DNA of 64,000 bases from Methylibium petroleiphilum PM1 (GCF_000015725.1 NC_008825.1:620001-684000); one strand, 5' to 3'; shown: positions 28,971 through 38,141, counted from the stretch's first letter. The notes: generated from the sequence alone by a model not told the origin. Made by a program: numbers and translations.

Positions 28971-30208
28971 GGTACGGCCTACTACCTGCGCGCCGCGCTG
29001 GCCAGCCCGGGCTGGCTGCTAGGTCCTCTCAAGGCCAGGCTGCGAGGCGCCCCCCCAAGCCCACCGTCGAAGGTGCCGCGGACGGACCGGCTCGAGGCCG
29101 AAGGCTTCGAGCCCATCGTGCGGTCTGCGGCCGCCATCGTGTCCGTCGACGTGGTGATGTCGCTGTCGGCCCAGCACGATGCCGCCCTGGGTCGTCATTT
29201 CGGCGACTGGAGCGACATCACGCGCAGCCGCGGCATGCTTTATGTGCCTCGGACGATCGGCCTGCCCAAGGGAGCCGCCGACCACGCAGCCCTGCTCGAC
29301 CTGCTGGACGCCGGCGACGATGCTTCAAAGCGGGCTGCGCGGCGTTTGCTCGAAGCCGCGGTGCTGTCCAGCACCGATGGCGCGAGTTCGGTGCTCTACC
29401 TTGGCGCGCCGGTCGAACTGGACCGCCATTCGGTGGCCACGGTGCGTTCGGGCGTGGAGCGCTGCGTGCGTCTGCTCGGTCGCCTGGCCGCGACGCTGGC
29501 TGCTCAGCCGCGGCCCGTGCGCGTGAGGCTGCATCTGCTGGTGCCTGACACCGAGACGCTGCTGTGGCGTCGCTATTTGATGGCGATCGAGAACGGCCGC
29601 GAGGCCAACCTCGAGCGCTGGGTGCAGGCCCTGAGCCCATCCGACGCAGCGTTGCTGGACCATCGAGCGATAGCTCCGCTGTGCAGCGTCGACGGCTACG
29701 AGTCGACCCACGTCCACCTGCTCGGCGACGGAAGTCTGCTGAGCTCGTTCACTGGCGGCCTGGCCACGCTGTGCGGTGTCGATCCGGCCGCCCTGCCGCC
29801 GGCGCCGCCGCAGCCTCTGGCCGCTCCGGCGCGGAACCACGGCCTCGTGGGCGCCGAGGGCGTGCTGGCAGCGCACGTGGTCACGCTTGGGCCGCAAGCC
29901 GTCGCGCAGATCCGTCAGGGGTTCTGGAAGGCATCGCCGTCGCGGCACCTGCGTGCGGCGCCGGCGGCGCTTGCGGCGGCACTGGGCACTCACTGCGTGC
30001 TCGGCTCGCCGACGCAGCGGTTCGCGCCGGCCCAGGTGGTGCACCACGCATCGCCGGGTGCGGTGGCGCGCTGCACAGCCGAGGAACTGGTCTATCCACA
30101 GGCGCAGCCTGAGGATTTCGAGCAACTGGCGCGGGATCTGCACCTGCTGGCCGCGGCGATGCAACTCGGGCGCAGCGAGGTCGAGCCGCCGGCGCCGATA
30201 CGGACACG

Positions 30209-31495
30209 ATGAACGGCCTGGACGACCGGAACGCCACCGGCCTTACTGGCGCGACCCCGAGGGTGGCCTTCGTCATCAAGACGATCGTGGGGCGGGCCGG
30301 TGGCGCCGAGAAGGTGTTGTGCAACGCTGCCAACGCGTTGGCCGATGCCGGTGCACGCGTGACCGTCTACCACGGCGACGAGCCGGGCCGTCCGTTCTTC
30401 GCGCTGCGTTCGTCGATCGACGTGATCTCGGTACGGCCGAAGGACCGCCCGATCCGGGCCGCTGCACCCTCCGGCGCGGCGGCCCTCGCCCCGGGCGGGC
30501 GCTTGGCCGCGCGCCATCGCTTCCCGCGCAGCCTGCTGACGTGGTGGCGTGAACACGCCTGGTGGATCGCTGCGCTACGCCGCTTTCTGCGTGCTGCCCG
30601 GCCCGACGTGGTGATCGCCTTCCAACCCAGCGCGACCACCGACACGCTGATCGCCGCCGCCGGCACCGGCATTCCCGTCGTGCCCTCGCTGCACAACGTG
30701 CCGGAGCAAGACTTCGAGCGGCCCGAGCGCTGGGATCCCAACCCGCTGGACCGCTGGCTGCGCAAGCGCATGCTGCGGAGGGCGGCCCGCATCACTGTGC
30801 TGCTGGACGAGTTCCGCGCCTGGTTTCCGCGCGCGCTGCAGGACCGAATCGTCGTGCTGCCCAACGCCGTTCACGTGCAGGGGCCGCCGGCCGAGCCGAC
30901 GCGCGAAGACCCCGAGCGCAACCGCATCATTGTCGTGGGGCGGCTCGCGCCGGCCAAGGACCATGCCTGCCTGGTCGAGGCCTGGTCCCGGATCCACACG
31001 GCCCACCCGCGCTGGCAGGTCGAGATCTACGGCGGTGGGCCGCTGCGCAAGGCGCTGCAGGCACGCATCGCGGAGCGCGGCGTGGGCTCCTCGTTGCTAC
31101 TGTGCGGCGAGTCCGACGCGGTGATGGCGCACTATGCCCGCGCCAAGATCTTCTGCATCCCCTCGCTGTTCGAGGGCTTCGGCCTGGTGACCGCCGAGGC
31201 GCTGGCCAAAGGGCTGCCGGCGGTCGGCTTCGCTGATTGCCCGGGCACCAACAGCCTGATCCGGCACGAGCACAACGGCCTGCTGGCCGATCCGTCGGAT
31301 CACAGTGGCGACCGCGCTGCGGCGCTGGCCGCCGCACTGGAACGGCTGATGGTCGATGCCGAGCTGCGCGCGCGCCTGGGTGCGGCCGGGCCGGCCTCGA
31401 TGCTCGACTACCGGCCCGAGGCGGTGGCGAAGCGTTGGGTGACGCTGATCGAAGACATCCTGAGCGACCGACACGAAGTCAGTTCAAACCCCTGA
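30209..31495 (+). CDS. Glycosyltransferase family 4 (GT-B)
   Basis: A 428-residue enzyme. The acceptor domain begins RVAFVIKTIVGRAGGAEKVLCNAANALAD with the GT4 signature GGAEK. The donor domain shows IIVVGRLAPAKDHACLVEAWSRI, IYGGGPLRKALQARI and IPSLFEGFGLVTAEALAKGLPAVGF, containing the EX7E motif. It adds a sugar during polysaccharide synthesis; specificity is not visible. Its start codon overlaps the stop of the (restored) upstream GT2 gene, so loss of that frame may also reduce its translation. Confidence 0.9.
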   Translation: MNGLDDRNATGLTGATPRVAFVIKTIVGRAGGAEKVLCNAANALADAGARVTVYHGDEPGRPFFALRSSIDVISVRPKDRPIRAAAPSGAAALAPGGRLAARHRFPRSLLTWWREHAWWIAALRRFLRAARPDVVIAFQPSATTDTLIAAAGTGIPVVPSLHNVPEQDFERPERWDPNPLDRWLRKRMLRRAARITVLLDEFRAWFPRALQDRIVVLPNAVHVQGPPAEPTREDPERNRIIVVGRLAPAKDHACLVEAWSRIHTAHPRWQVEIYGGGPLRKALQARIAERGVGSSLLLCGESDAVMAHYARAKIFCIPSLFEGFGLVTAEALAKGLPAVGFADCPGTNSLIRHEHNGLLADPSDHSGDRAAALAAALERLMVDAELRARLGAAGPASMLDYRPEAVAKRWVTLIEDILSDRHEVSSNP

Positions 31496-31522
31496 GACAA
31501 ACTTGAAGAGCCCGCACACGCC

Positions 31523-32221
31523 ATGTCCGACGTCTACGACTATCTGAAGGAGTCATTGCCCGGTGACCACAGCCGCCAAGCCACCGCGGAGGCCGTGCTG
31601 CAGGCGCGGGTGGCCAAGGGCTTCGCGCCGGCGAAAGTGCTGGACTTCGGCTGTGGTGACGGTCGCTCGATCGACCTGTTCCGCCGCATGCTGCCGCAGG
31701 TCGACTGGACCGGCGTGGACATCGAGGCCTCGCCGGAAGTGGCCAGCCGGCGGCGGCAGGACGGGCGTTTCGTCACGTACGACGGTTACGAACTGCCGTT
31801 CCCTGATCGGAGCTTTCCTCTGGTGTACTCGCACCAAGTCCTCGAGCATGTACGTAAGCCCGAACTCGCGCTGCGCGAGATTGCAAGGGTTCTGGAGCCG
31901 GACGGCCTGTTCATCGGACAGACCTCCCAGTTCGAGCCCTACCACTCGTACAGTCTCTGGAATTTCACGGTCTATGGTTTCAAACGCATCGTCGAGGACG
32001 CGGGGATGCAACTCGCAGAGTTGCGTCCCGGGATCGACGGTTTCACGCTGATGCGGCGGACCTACGAGGGCCGGCCACCCGAGATGTCGAAGTACTTCTC
32101 GCAGGAGTCGCCGATCAACGAAGAGATCGAGAAGGCGGCCGGCGACAAGAGAACCCAGGTCCGCAACTTCAGGAAACTCCTGTTCTGCGGGCAGTTCATC
32201 TTCGTCGTGCAGTTGCGATGA
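31523..32221 (+). CDS. SAM-dependent methyltransferase (class I)
   Basis: A 232-residue methyltransferase. Motif I is VLDFGCGDGRSIDLFRRML (about residues 36-54), then WTGVDIEASPEVASR, YDGYELPFPDRSFPLVYSHQVLEHVRKPELALREIARVLEPDG, the usual Methyltransf_11 pattern. The C-terminal 80 residues are specific to this protein. Base composition is lower in GC (about 57% in sampled lines) than the flanking genes, hinting at acquisition by transfer. It converges on the FkbM-type gene with a 3-bp gap. It probably methylates a glycan or lipid intermediate. Confidence 0.82.
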   Translation: MSDVYDYLKESLPGDHSRQATAEAVLQARVAKGFAPAKVLDFGCGDGRSIDLFRRMLPQVDWTGVDIEASPEVASRRRQDGRFVTYDGYELPFPDRSFPLVYSHQVLEHVRKPELALREIARVLEPDGLFIGQTSQFEPYHSYSLWNFTVYGFKRIVEDAGMQLAELRPGIDGFTLMRRTYEGRPPEMSKYFSQESPINEEIEKAAGDKRTQVRNFRKLLFCGQFIFVVQLR

Positions 32222-32224
32222 TGC

Positions 32225-33019
32225 CTAGATGGAGAAGAGCACGCCGCGCCACTTGTTGAAAGTGTCGGCGAACTCTTGATCGAGCGGATTCGGCGAGAAC
32301 AGCCAGTTGCGACCATCACCCTCCAGTGAGGTTTCGATGGGACTCAATTCCTGAAGCCGAAGCCCACCGCCGATCGCATAGCAACGGTATCCCAGCGGAA
32401 GCAGTAACTTGCGTACCTTGCCGGCAATTGCCTCGTTGAGCAACTCAACGATGATCGATGGCCTGTGGTGGGCGATCTGATTCAGTCCGCCGGTAATGAC
32501 TTGATCTTCGGTGGTTTCCGTGTCGATCTTCAGGACGGCGGGCTTGTCCCGCTTTAACTCGATCTCGAGCGTGGTGACTTCGACGTCGAGGACTCCGCGG
32601 TGCTTCCGGAAGTTTGGATTGAGGCTGTTGCTCATGTCCGAGCGATCGGAAAGATAGAACTGAGCTTGGCCAGCAGTCTGCCCAACACCCTTTCGATGAA
32701 CGGCGATCGGCAACTGGTAGCGGACTTGGAGTTCATCTAGAACCGTCGCCGCGTCCGGAAATGGCTCGTATGCGTGGCATCGCCGACGCAAAGCGCTTGC
32801 GACACACAGCGAGAAGACACCGATGTTTGCGCCGATATCGTAGAACGCTCCTTCACTCCTTTCCATGAGAGCAAGTGCTGCTGCAGTGGAGTGAACTTCA
32901 TAGTTCTTGAGTCCACCGTCGGCGAGTACTCGCGGGATGTGGAAACTGCCGGGTGCGACGATCTCGATCGTCGATCCACAGGGCATAGGAACTGAGACGA
33001 TCGTCGGTGGTTTGCTCAC
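32225..33019 (-). CDS. FkbM family methyltransferase
   Basis: A 264-residue protein starting at GTG 33019. FkbM features: FYDIGANIGVFSLCVASAL (SAM site, about residues 59-77), AYEPFPDAATVLDELQV, EVTTLEIELKRDKPAVLKIDTETTEDQVITGG, and SIIVELLN. FkbM enzymes are O-methyltransferases, often found in surface-glycan loci. GC content is visibly low (52-57% in sampled lines against about 70% around), so this gene is probably a recent arrival. It is the last gene of the long minus-strand capsule operon. Confidence 0.87.
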   Translation of the reverse strand: MSKPPTIVSVPMPCGSTIEIVAPGSFHIPRVLADGGLKNYEVHSTAAALALMERSEGAFYDIGANIGVFSLCVASALRRRCHAYEPFPDAATVLDELQVRYQLPIAVHRKGVGQTAGQAQFYLSDRSDMSNSLNPNFRKHRGVLDVEVTTLEIELKRDKPAVLKIDTETTEDQVITGGLNQIAHHRPSIIVELLNEAIAGKVRKLLLPLGYRCYAIGGGLRLQELSPIETSLEGDGRNWLFSPNPLDQEFADTFNKWRGVLFSI

Positions 33020-33063
33020 GATGGATTCCTAGTTCAACCTTGCTGGCGAGTCGCCCGAACTGC

Positions 33064-33792
33064 TTACGGGATAGGCTTCCGGTATACGAACAGCGAATGC
33101 GAATTGTTGAGGGTCAGCGCTCGCGGCGGGATGTTGCATCGCGCCGCAGCTTCTACTTCGATCAACCTGGAAAGCGGGATGGCCTCCATCCCCTCGAAGG
33201 CGCCGCCAAACATGACTGTGAAATCCTGATCGCCGAACGAGCGGACATGGTCCTCATGACCGAACCGGGACAGCCGATCCGCGTCGGTCAGTTCACTCGA
33301 CAGGTCTTCCCGATACTGCCGGCTCCAGAACGGCACGCCGAACACGTGATAGCCGCCCGGCGCCAGGACCCGGTTGATCTGCTGCAGCACCAGCGCGGCG
33401 TTGCAGCGCACGTGCTCCAGAACGTGCACATGGCAGAAGCCACCGACGGATCCGGTCGCCATGCCGCTTAAATCGGAGCACAGGTCGAGTCGACCGACGG
33501 GGATCTTCGCCTTGGCGTAGATGTCAGGCGAGAAGTCGAACGCACGGTAACGCTCGCCGAGCCGTGCGTGGAGCAGCTTCGCGATGCCGATCTCCGGTGC
33601 CACGTGGAAGAAGGGCCGGCCGGTCGCCTCGAGCTCGAGTTGGCTCAGGACCAGCCACAGTAGCCGCGAACGCTCGAAGCTGCCGCAGCCGCTGCAGCGA
33701 ACGTTGACACGGCTGCGGAAATCGCCAAAACGCTCACTGCCGCAGATCGGGCATTGCAGGCGAGTAGGTGGGGTGGAGACGGCGGTGCTCAC
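33064..33792 (-). CDS. Methyltransferase with N-terminal zinc-ribbon-like motif
   Basis: A 242-residue protein starting at GTG 33792. Residues 12-40 contain two CxxC pairs (LQCPICGSERFGDF and VRCSGCGSFERSRL) that look like a zinc ribbon. A degenerate SAM-methyltransferase domain follows (FFHVAPEIGIAKLLHARLGERYRAFDFSPD, where the usual glycine motif is PEIG; HVHVLEHVRCNAALVLQQINRVLAPGGYHVFGVPF). The start lies 57 bp after the secreted-protein gene in the same operon. The substrate is unknown. Confidence 0.75.
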   Translation of the reverse strand: MSTAVSTPPTRLQCPICGSERFGDFRSRVNVRCSGCGSFERSRLLWLVLSQLELEATGRPFFHVAPEIGIAKLLHARLGERYRAFDFSPDIYAKAKIPVGRLDLCSDLSGMATGSVGGFCHVHVLEHVRCNAALVLQQINRVLAPGGYHVFGVPFWSRQYREDLSSELTDADRLSRFGHEDHVRSFGDQDFTVMFGGAFEGMEAIPLSRLIEVEAAARCNIPPRALTLNNSHSLFVYRKPIP

Positions 33793-33849
33793 GGGGGTGC
33801 TCCGACTGCGGGGGGGCCCGGCAAGGGTGATGAAAGGGAGAGGTCTCGG

Positions 33850-35172
33850 TCAGCGCTGCGGGGTCGGGCAGGCCGCCAGCCGCTTCTCGAGGAAGCTGTC
33901 ATTGTCGTCGTCCGGCGCCGCGCCGGCGCTGAGCCTCGGGCAAGCGTAGTCTCGTCCGGCAGTGGGCGTCGACCACAGCCTGGGGTCGGTGGCGTGGGTG
34001 GACCGCAGACGCGCGGCGCGCTCCATCTCGACGAGCGCGGAATCACATGCCAGCAGAGGTGTCTCGTAGCGGGCCAGGAAGCCCTGGGCCTTGGCCCGCT
34101 GCAGGATCTGCGACAACAGGTCGAGCACGTGCAAGTGGTAGTTGCAGTCCTTGCCGCCGAAGCCCAAAAAATAGGCTCGCCGTCCGTCGGCCGCAGTGGG
34201 ATTCAAGCCGTAATAGGCCCAGCGCACGCGCGCCTGGCCGGCTGGCGGTGAAAGGAAATCGCGCAGGTTCGGCATGGCACCGGGCCTCGTGCTGCCGGCC
34301 GAGAAGGCGAGTTGGTCGAGGCCCTCCGCGATCGCGCGGTTGAAGTCGATACCCTCGTTCCAGCGCTGTTTGCGCACCAGGTCGGCGATGAGACCGAGGT
34401 CGCGGACCGCATGAAGGTGCTGATTCAGCGTGGCACCGGCCTCGGTGGGCTGATCGCGGCGTGTGATCGAGTGGTACCAGGTGCAGCGCCGTGCCGCGTC
34501 GTCGTCGCAGGGACGCGAGGCGGCGAGGCCGCCTTCTGCGACCGGTGTCAGCACGGTAGCAATCGCGCCGTGAGCGAGGGCTCGATAGAACGCCGTGTCG
34601 GTGGCGGCCTGGGGGTAGCCGCCGCGGTCGGCGAGCGCGGCCATCTGATACAGGAAATAGGCCAGCCCGCTCTGGCCCATCGCGTTGTAGGCCATGCCGC
34701 GATCGTTCAGCAACACGGCGCGGTCGAAGCCGCGCCGCGGCGTGCCGCGGGCGTCGAAGATGTCGTCGAGGCGCAGATCGGCAACGGGGCGGCCCTGGGC
34801 GGCGAAGCGCACCGGTCCGGTGGCCATTTCCAGCATCACCTGGCGCCGCACCAGGGTCGCGACGCCGACCTCGGCATCGCCGGCGGCACCGACCGGGACC
34901 GGTGCGTCCGGACCGTCGCGCGACCAGCGGTCGCGCAGGCCACGCAGGCACTGCGCGAGACCGTGCCAGTAGTCCGGCACGTCGTAGGCGGCGACCCGTT
35001 CGCAGCGCTGCCGGCCGTCGTCGCAGCGCTCGAAGGACTTCACCACGCCGCAGGCCGGCGGTGCCGCCGGCGAGGCGGCCAGTGTCAGCGAGGCCAGCGC
35101 CGGCAGCAGCAGCAACCCGGCCATCGCGGCGATCCGCGCGCCGGCGCGAGAAAGCGAGACCGGTCCGATCAT
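33850..35172 (-). CDS. Secreted protein of unknown function in capsule operon
   Basis: A 440-residue protein with a clear signal peptide (AARIAAMAGLLLLPALASLTLAASPAA). The mature part is helical and Cys-containing. Several spaced elements, LLNDRGMAYNAMGQSGLAYFLYQMA, WYHSITRR, TLNQHLHAVRDLGLIADLV, GLDQLAF, NLRDFL and DCNYHLHVLDLLSQIL, follow the order of conserved elements that I remember from the C-terminal domain of D-glucuronyl C5-epimerases. This is a weak, unaligned resemblance. The position between kpsD and methyltransferase genes suggests a periplasmic role in capsule modification or export. No closer family was recognised. Confidence 0.7.
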   Translation of the reverse strand: MIGPVSLSRAGARIAAMAGLLLLPALASLTLAASPAAPPACGVVKSFERCDDGRQRCERVAAYDVPDYWHGLAQCLRGLRDRWSRDGPDAPVPVGAAGDAEVGVATLVRRQVMLEMATGPVRFAAQGRPVADLRLDDIFDARGTPRRGFDRAVLLNDRGMAYNAMGQSGLAYFLYQMAALADRGGYPQAATDTAFYRALAHGAIATVLTPVAEGGLAASRPCDDDAARRCTWYHSITRRDQPTEAGATLNQHLHAVRDLGLIADLVRKQRWNEGIDFNRAIAEGLDQLAFSAGSTRPGAMPNLRDFLSPPAGQARVRWAYYGLNPTAADGRRAYFLGFGGKDCNYHLHVLDLLSQILQRAKAQGFLARYETPLLACDSALVEMERAARLRSTHATDPRLWSTPTAGRDYACPRLSAGAAPDDDNDSFLEKRLAACPTPQR

Positions 35173-35207
35173 GTTCGGCTCCGACGGGTTCGGCGCGTGC
35201 CGTCGCC

Positions 35208-37028
35208 TCAGAGGTCGAGTGCGACCTTCGCCGCGATGGCGATCTGGTACAGGATCTGCGTCAGGCCGCGCGCGATCTCGATGCTCTTGGTCTGGATCTT
35301 CGGCATGACCAGGATCTCGTCGCCGGGCATCAGCTGACGGGTATTCTCGACCACGCTGCCGTCCTGCCGCAGCACCAGCACGCGGGCCTCATTGGCGCCC
35401 TGCGTGTAGCCGCCGGACCGACGGATGTAATCCTCGACGCCGGCGCGCGGGTCGTACACCAGCGCATTGGGCAGGATCACCTCGCCGCTCACCAGCACCA
35501 GGTTGCTCTGCTCCGGCACCTTGATCACATCGCCATCCTCGAGCAGCGTGTTGCCGGCCTCTTCGCGCTGGGCCAGCAGCACCTGGCCCTTGGGTTGGAC
35601 CATCCGTGCGCGCTCGATGAACTTCAGGATCAGCTCGGCCTCGCGGGTGCGCAGGTTGGCCTCCTCGCTGGTGGCGCTGCGCGCGGTCAGCGCGTAGGTC
35701 TCGAGGTTGCGCAGCGAGGCATCCAGCATCTCCTTCTGCCGCTGCGCGACCGAGCGGCGGAACAGCTGCACCGCGGCGACGTTGGCCTGCGGGGCCGGCT
35801 GCATCTGAGCGATCGCGTCGCGCAGGCGTGCGCCGTACGGCAGCACCAGCGTGCGCGGGCCGAGGTGGGCGCCGTCTATGCGGACCAGCAGCGTGCCGGG
35901 GTACTTGTCGGAGGTGACCAGGACCTCGTCGCCGTTCTCCACGCTCACGCCCGACAGCGCCGACAGCGGGTGGTACTCGCTGCGGCGCTCAAGACCGACC
36001 TGGCGTGCGATGCTGATATGCGTCGCGCCCGGTTTGGGCCGTGCTACCGCCAGCACCTGCGAGGCCGGTATGCGTTCACTACCGAACTCGAAGATGTAGG
36101 GGTTGAGCACCTCGCCGCCGACCTGCACCGTGAACTTGCGCGGATGGGCCACGATGGTGTCGCCGTCCTGCAGTTGGACGTGCTCGATGCGGCCATCGAG
36201 CAGGAAGCTGTAGAGGTTGAACTTCGCGCGCAGCTTGCCGCCGCGCAGCACATCCACTTCGAGGTAACTGCCGCGGTCTGGATCGATGCCGCCGGCCTTG
36301 TCCAGGTAATACAGCACCGAGTCCGACGACAGGCCGCCGTACAGACCGGGGGCGCGCACGAATCCGGTGACGTAGACCTTGACCGGCTGGGCGGCTGCCA
36401 GCGTCGCGTAGACGCCGACATTGCTGCGGAACACGCGCTTGACCTGTGCCGAGAACTGGTCGTTCAGGTCGGCGTTGCGCACGCCGAGCACACGCACCGG
36501 ACCGATGTTGGGCACGAACACGTTGCCCTGCGCATCGACCTGCTGCGTCGCCTCGAAGTTGAACGCACCCCACATGCGCACGTTGATGCGGTCGCCCACA
36601 GCGATCTGGTACTCCGGGTTGAAACCGGTGTAGGGCGACACGCCGAAGCGCCCGACGAAGATCTGCGACCCGAACACGATCGGCGTGAGCGCGGTCGCGG
36701 GGTCGGGCGGCATGCGCAGCGGCGCGGAGGCCGCGGGCAGCGGCGGCACCGGCGGCAGGCCGTTGCGCTGCTGCGGTGAAGCTCCTGCCGGTGCCCGCGA
36801 CGCGGCGCCGGCGGGCTGCGACCACATCAACTCGGGCGTGGGTACGCCGGTGGCGCCGTAGGGCGAGGACGGGTCGACGGCCTCAGGGCTGCTGGCGGCG
36901 GAGGAGACCTGCGCGGCGGCTGGCGCTGCCGCCAGCAGCACGGTGCTCGTCAGCAGCAGCGCCGCAACGGCACGGCGCAACGCAGGACCAAAGTTGGCAA
37001 GCCGCAGGGCGGGGGCGGAACGGTTCAT
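35208..37028 (-). CDS. kpsD: Polysaccharide export outer-membrane protein, KpsD/Wza family
   Basis: A 606-residue protein. A signal peptide (RRAVAALLLTSTVLLAAAPAAAQ) without a lipobox Cys points to a KpsD/VexA-like rather than Wza-like lipoprotein. The Poly_export domain begins near FGRFGVSPYTGFNPEYQIAVGDRINVRMWG. Several SLBB-type repeats follow (VYVTGFVRAPGLYGG; VQVGGEVLNPYIFE; VLVSGEVILPNALVYDPRAGVEDYIRRSGGYTQGA). It forms the periplasmic/outer-membrane channel for capsule export with KpsE and the KpsMT transporter, whose genes lie directly upstream in the same operon. Confidence 0.9.
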   Translation of the reverse strand: MNRSAPALRLANFGPALRRAVAALLLTSTVLLAAAPAAAQVSSAASSPEAVDPSSPYGATGVPTPELMWSQPAGAASRAPAGASPQQRNGLPPVPPLPAASAPLRMPPDPATALTPIVFGSQIFVGRFGVSPYTGFNPEYQIAVGDRINVRMWGAFNFEATQQVDAQGNVFVPNIGPVRVLGVRNADLNDQFSAQVKRVFRSNVGVYATLAAAQPVKVYVTGFVRAPGLYGGLSSDSVLYYLDKAGGIDPDRGSYLEVDVLRGGKLRAKFNLYSFLLDGRIEHVQLQDGDTIVAHPRKFTVQVGGEVLNPYIFEFGSERIPASQVLAVARPKPGATHISIARQVGLERRSEYHPLSALSGVSVENGDEVLVTSDKYPGTLLVRIDGAHLGPRTLVLPYGARLRDAIAQMQPAPQANVAAVQLFRRSVAQRQKEMLDASLRNLETYALTARSATSEEANLRTREAELILKFIERARMVQPKGQVLLAQREEAGNTLLEDGDVIKVPEQSNLVLVSGEVILPNALVYDPRAGVEDYIRRSGGYTQGANEARVLVLRQDGSVVENTRQLMPGDEILVMPKIQTKSIEIARGLTQILYQIAIAAKVALDL

Positions 37029-37037
37029 GGCGTTCGG

Positions 37038-38141
37038 TCAGTCTTGGTGGTCGCGGACCGTCGTGACGACAAGGCGCGTCACGCCGTAAAGCAGGCAGCA
37101 CACGACGAACAGCGTGGCCAGGTTGTACAGACGCCGGGGGTACTCGGCCACTTCGGCGCGCACCGGCGCCTCGATGACGACCAGGCTCTTGATCTTTCGG
37201 GTGGCGTCGATGCGCGCATTCTCGACTGCAGCCAGCGACAGCTTGTAGGCGTCCTCCGCAAAGGCGGCCTGGAGTCCGAGGTCGCGGAACTGCGAAGCCA
37301 GCTCGTTGAGCCGGTCGCTGTTTCGGCCGGAGGTGCCGCGTCCGCGCTCGATGTCGAGCTGGGCCTTCAGCGCCGCGATCTGGCCGCGAAGGCCTTTGAC
37401 CTGGTACGAGTCGTCGTTGAGATAGCTGCGCAGGTTGCGCATCTCGGCCTCGAGCTTGGCCAACTCAGCCTGCAGCTCGGCGGTGAGCACGCCGCTGGCC
37501 CGCGCCTGGGCCGTCGGGTCGAGGATCTTGTGCTTGTTCTGGAAGGCCACGACCTTGGCCTTCGTGTCGCGCAGCCGCACGCTGGCGCCCTTGAGTTCCT
37601 CTTCGGCGAAGCGCATCTGCTCGCGCGCCATCTGGTGAGAGAAGCCGTTCACGAACTGCTCGCTCTCCTCCAGGATGGCCTGAGTGACCTGCTGCGCGAA
37701 CTCGGGCTCGAAGCCCTGCACGCGCACGGTCAGCAGCGAGGCGATCTCGTCGAAAAGCACCTCGACGCGGCTGCGGTAATACTCGAGGAACCACTCCTGG
37801 CTGGTATCGCGGTACAGGCGAAACAGTGGGTCGCGGGTCTCGGCCTCGTAATGTGCGCGCAGGTTCAGTCGTGCATCCAGGCGCTTGAGCATGCCCATCG
37901 AATGGACGTATTCGCGCAAGTACAGCGTGTCGTCGCGGGAGGGCGGGTTGATGCCGCCCAGCAGCAGCGCGACACCCGGCAGCGGGCCTGATTCCTGGTT
38001 GGCTTGCCGCACCGTGAGGGTGGCCTCGCTGACGTAGCGATCGGCGGCGAAGAAGGTGTAATACACGCCGGCCAGCAGCATCGGTGCGGCGATCAGGGCG
38101 AGCTTGAGTCGCAGGGGAGTCAGCGCAGGAAGAAGGCTCAT
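37038..38141 (-). CDS. kpsE: Capsule export inner-membrane protein, KpsE/CtrB family
   Basis: A 367-residue polysaccharide co-polymerase-type protein. An N-terminal membrane helix (LKLALIAAPMLLAGVYYTFFAADRYVSEATLTV) and a C-terminal helix (RRLYNLATLFVVCCLLYGVTRLVVTTV) enclose a long coiled-coil periplasmic region (residues about 170-290, for example LQAELAKLEAEMRNLRSYLNDDSYQVKGLRGQIAALKAQ). It links the KpsMT transporter with the KpsD channel. It overlaps kpsT by 4 bp; kpsD starts 9 bp after its stop. Confidence 0.9.
   Translation of the reverse strand: MSLLPALTPLRLKLALIAAPMLLAGVYYTFFAADRYVSEATLTVRQANQESGPLPGVALLLGGINPPSRDDTLYLREYVHSMGMLKRLDARLNLRAHYEAETRDPLFRLYRDTSQEWFLEYYRSRVEVLFDEIASLLTVRVQGFEPEFAQQVTQAILEESEQFVNGFSHQMAREQMRFAEEELKGASVRLRDTKAKVVAFQNKHKILDPTAQARASGVLTAELQAELAKLEAEMRNLRSYLNDDSYQVKGLRGQIAALKAQLDIERGRGTSGRNSDRLNELASQFRDLGLQAAFAEDAYKLSLAAVENARIDATRKIKSLVVIEAPVRAEVAEYPRRLYNLATLFVVCCLLYGVTRLVVTTVRDHQD

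Larger units (their letters stand above)
27959..30212 (+). pseudogene. Glycosyltransferase family 2 gene frameshifted by a 169-bp tandem duplication
   Basis: From ATG 27959 the frame encodes a GT-A domain (LTIGIPAYNAAASIEAAVLS; LIVDDGSTDRTVQIANRLA; WADADDEWYPNKL) up to residue 281 at 28801. A perfect second copy of 28633-28801 then follows at 28802-28970; because 169 is not a multiple of 3 the frame is lost and translation would run 248 unrelated residues to a stop at 29548. Removing one copy restores a single 694-residue frame ending at 30212. That end overlaps the start of the next gene by 4 bp, so the restored frame is the original gene. The restored C-terminal 413 residues (from GTAYYLRAALASPGWLLG) match no family I recognise. 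It could be a pseudogene, a phase-variable gene or an assembly error. Confidence 0.85.

Noticed and set aside
28734-30212. Separate gene starting at 28734 downstream of the glycosyltransferase
   Set aside because: Its first residues are out-of-frame reading of duplication copy 1; the frame is better explained as the displaced 3' part of the gene starting at 27959.
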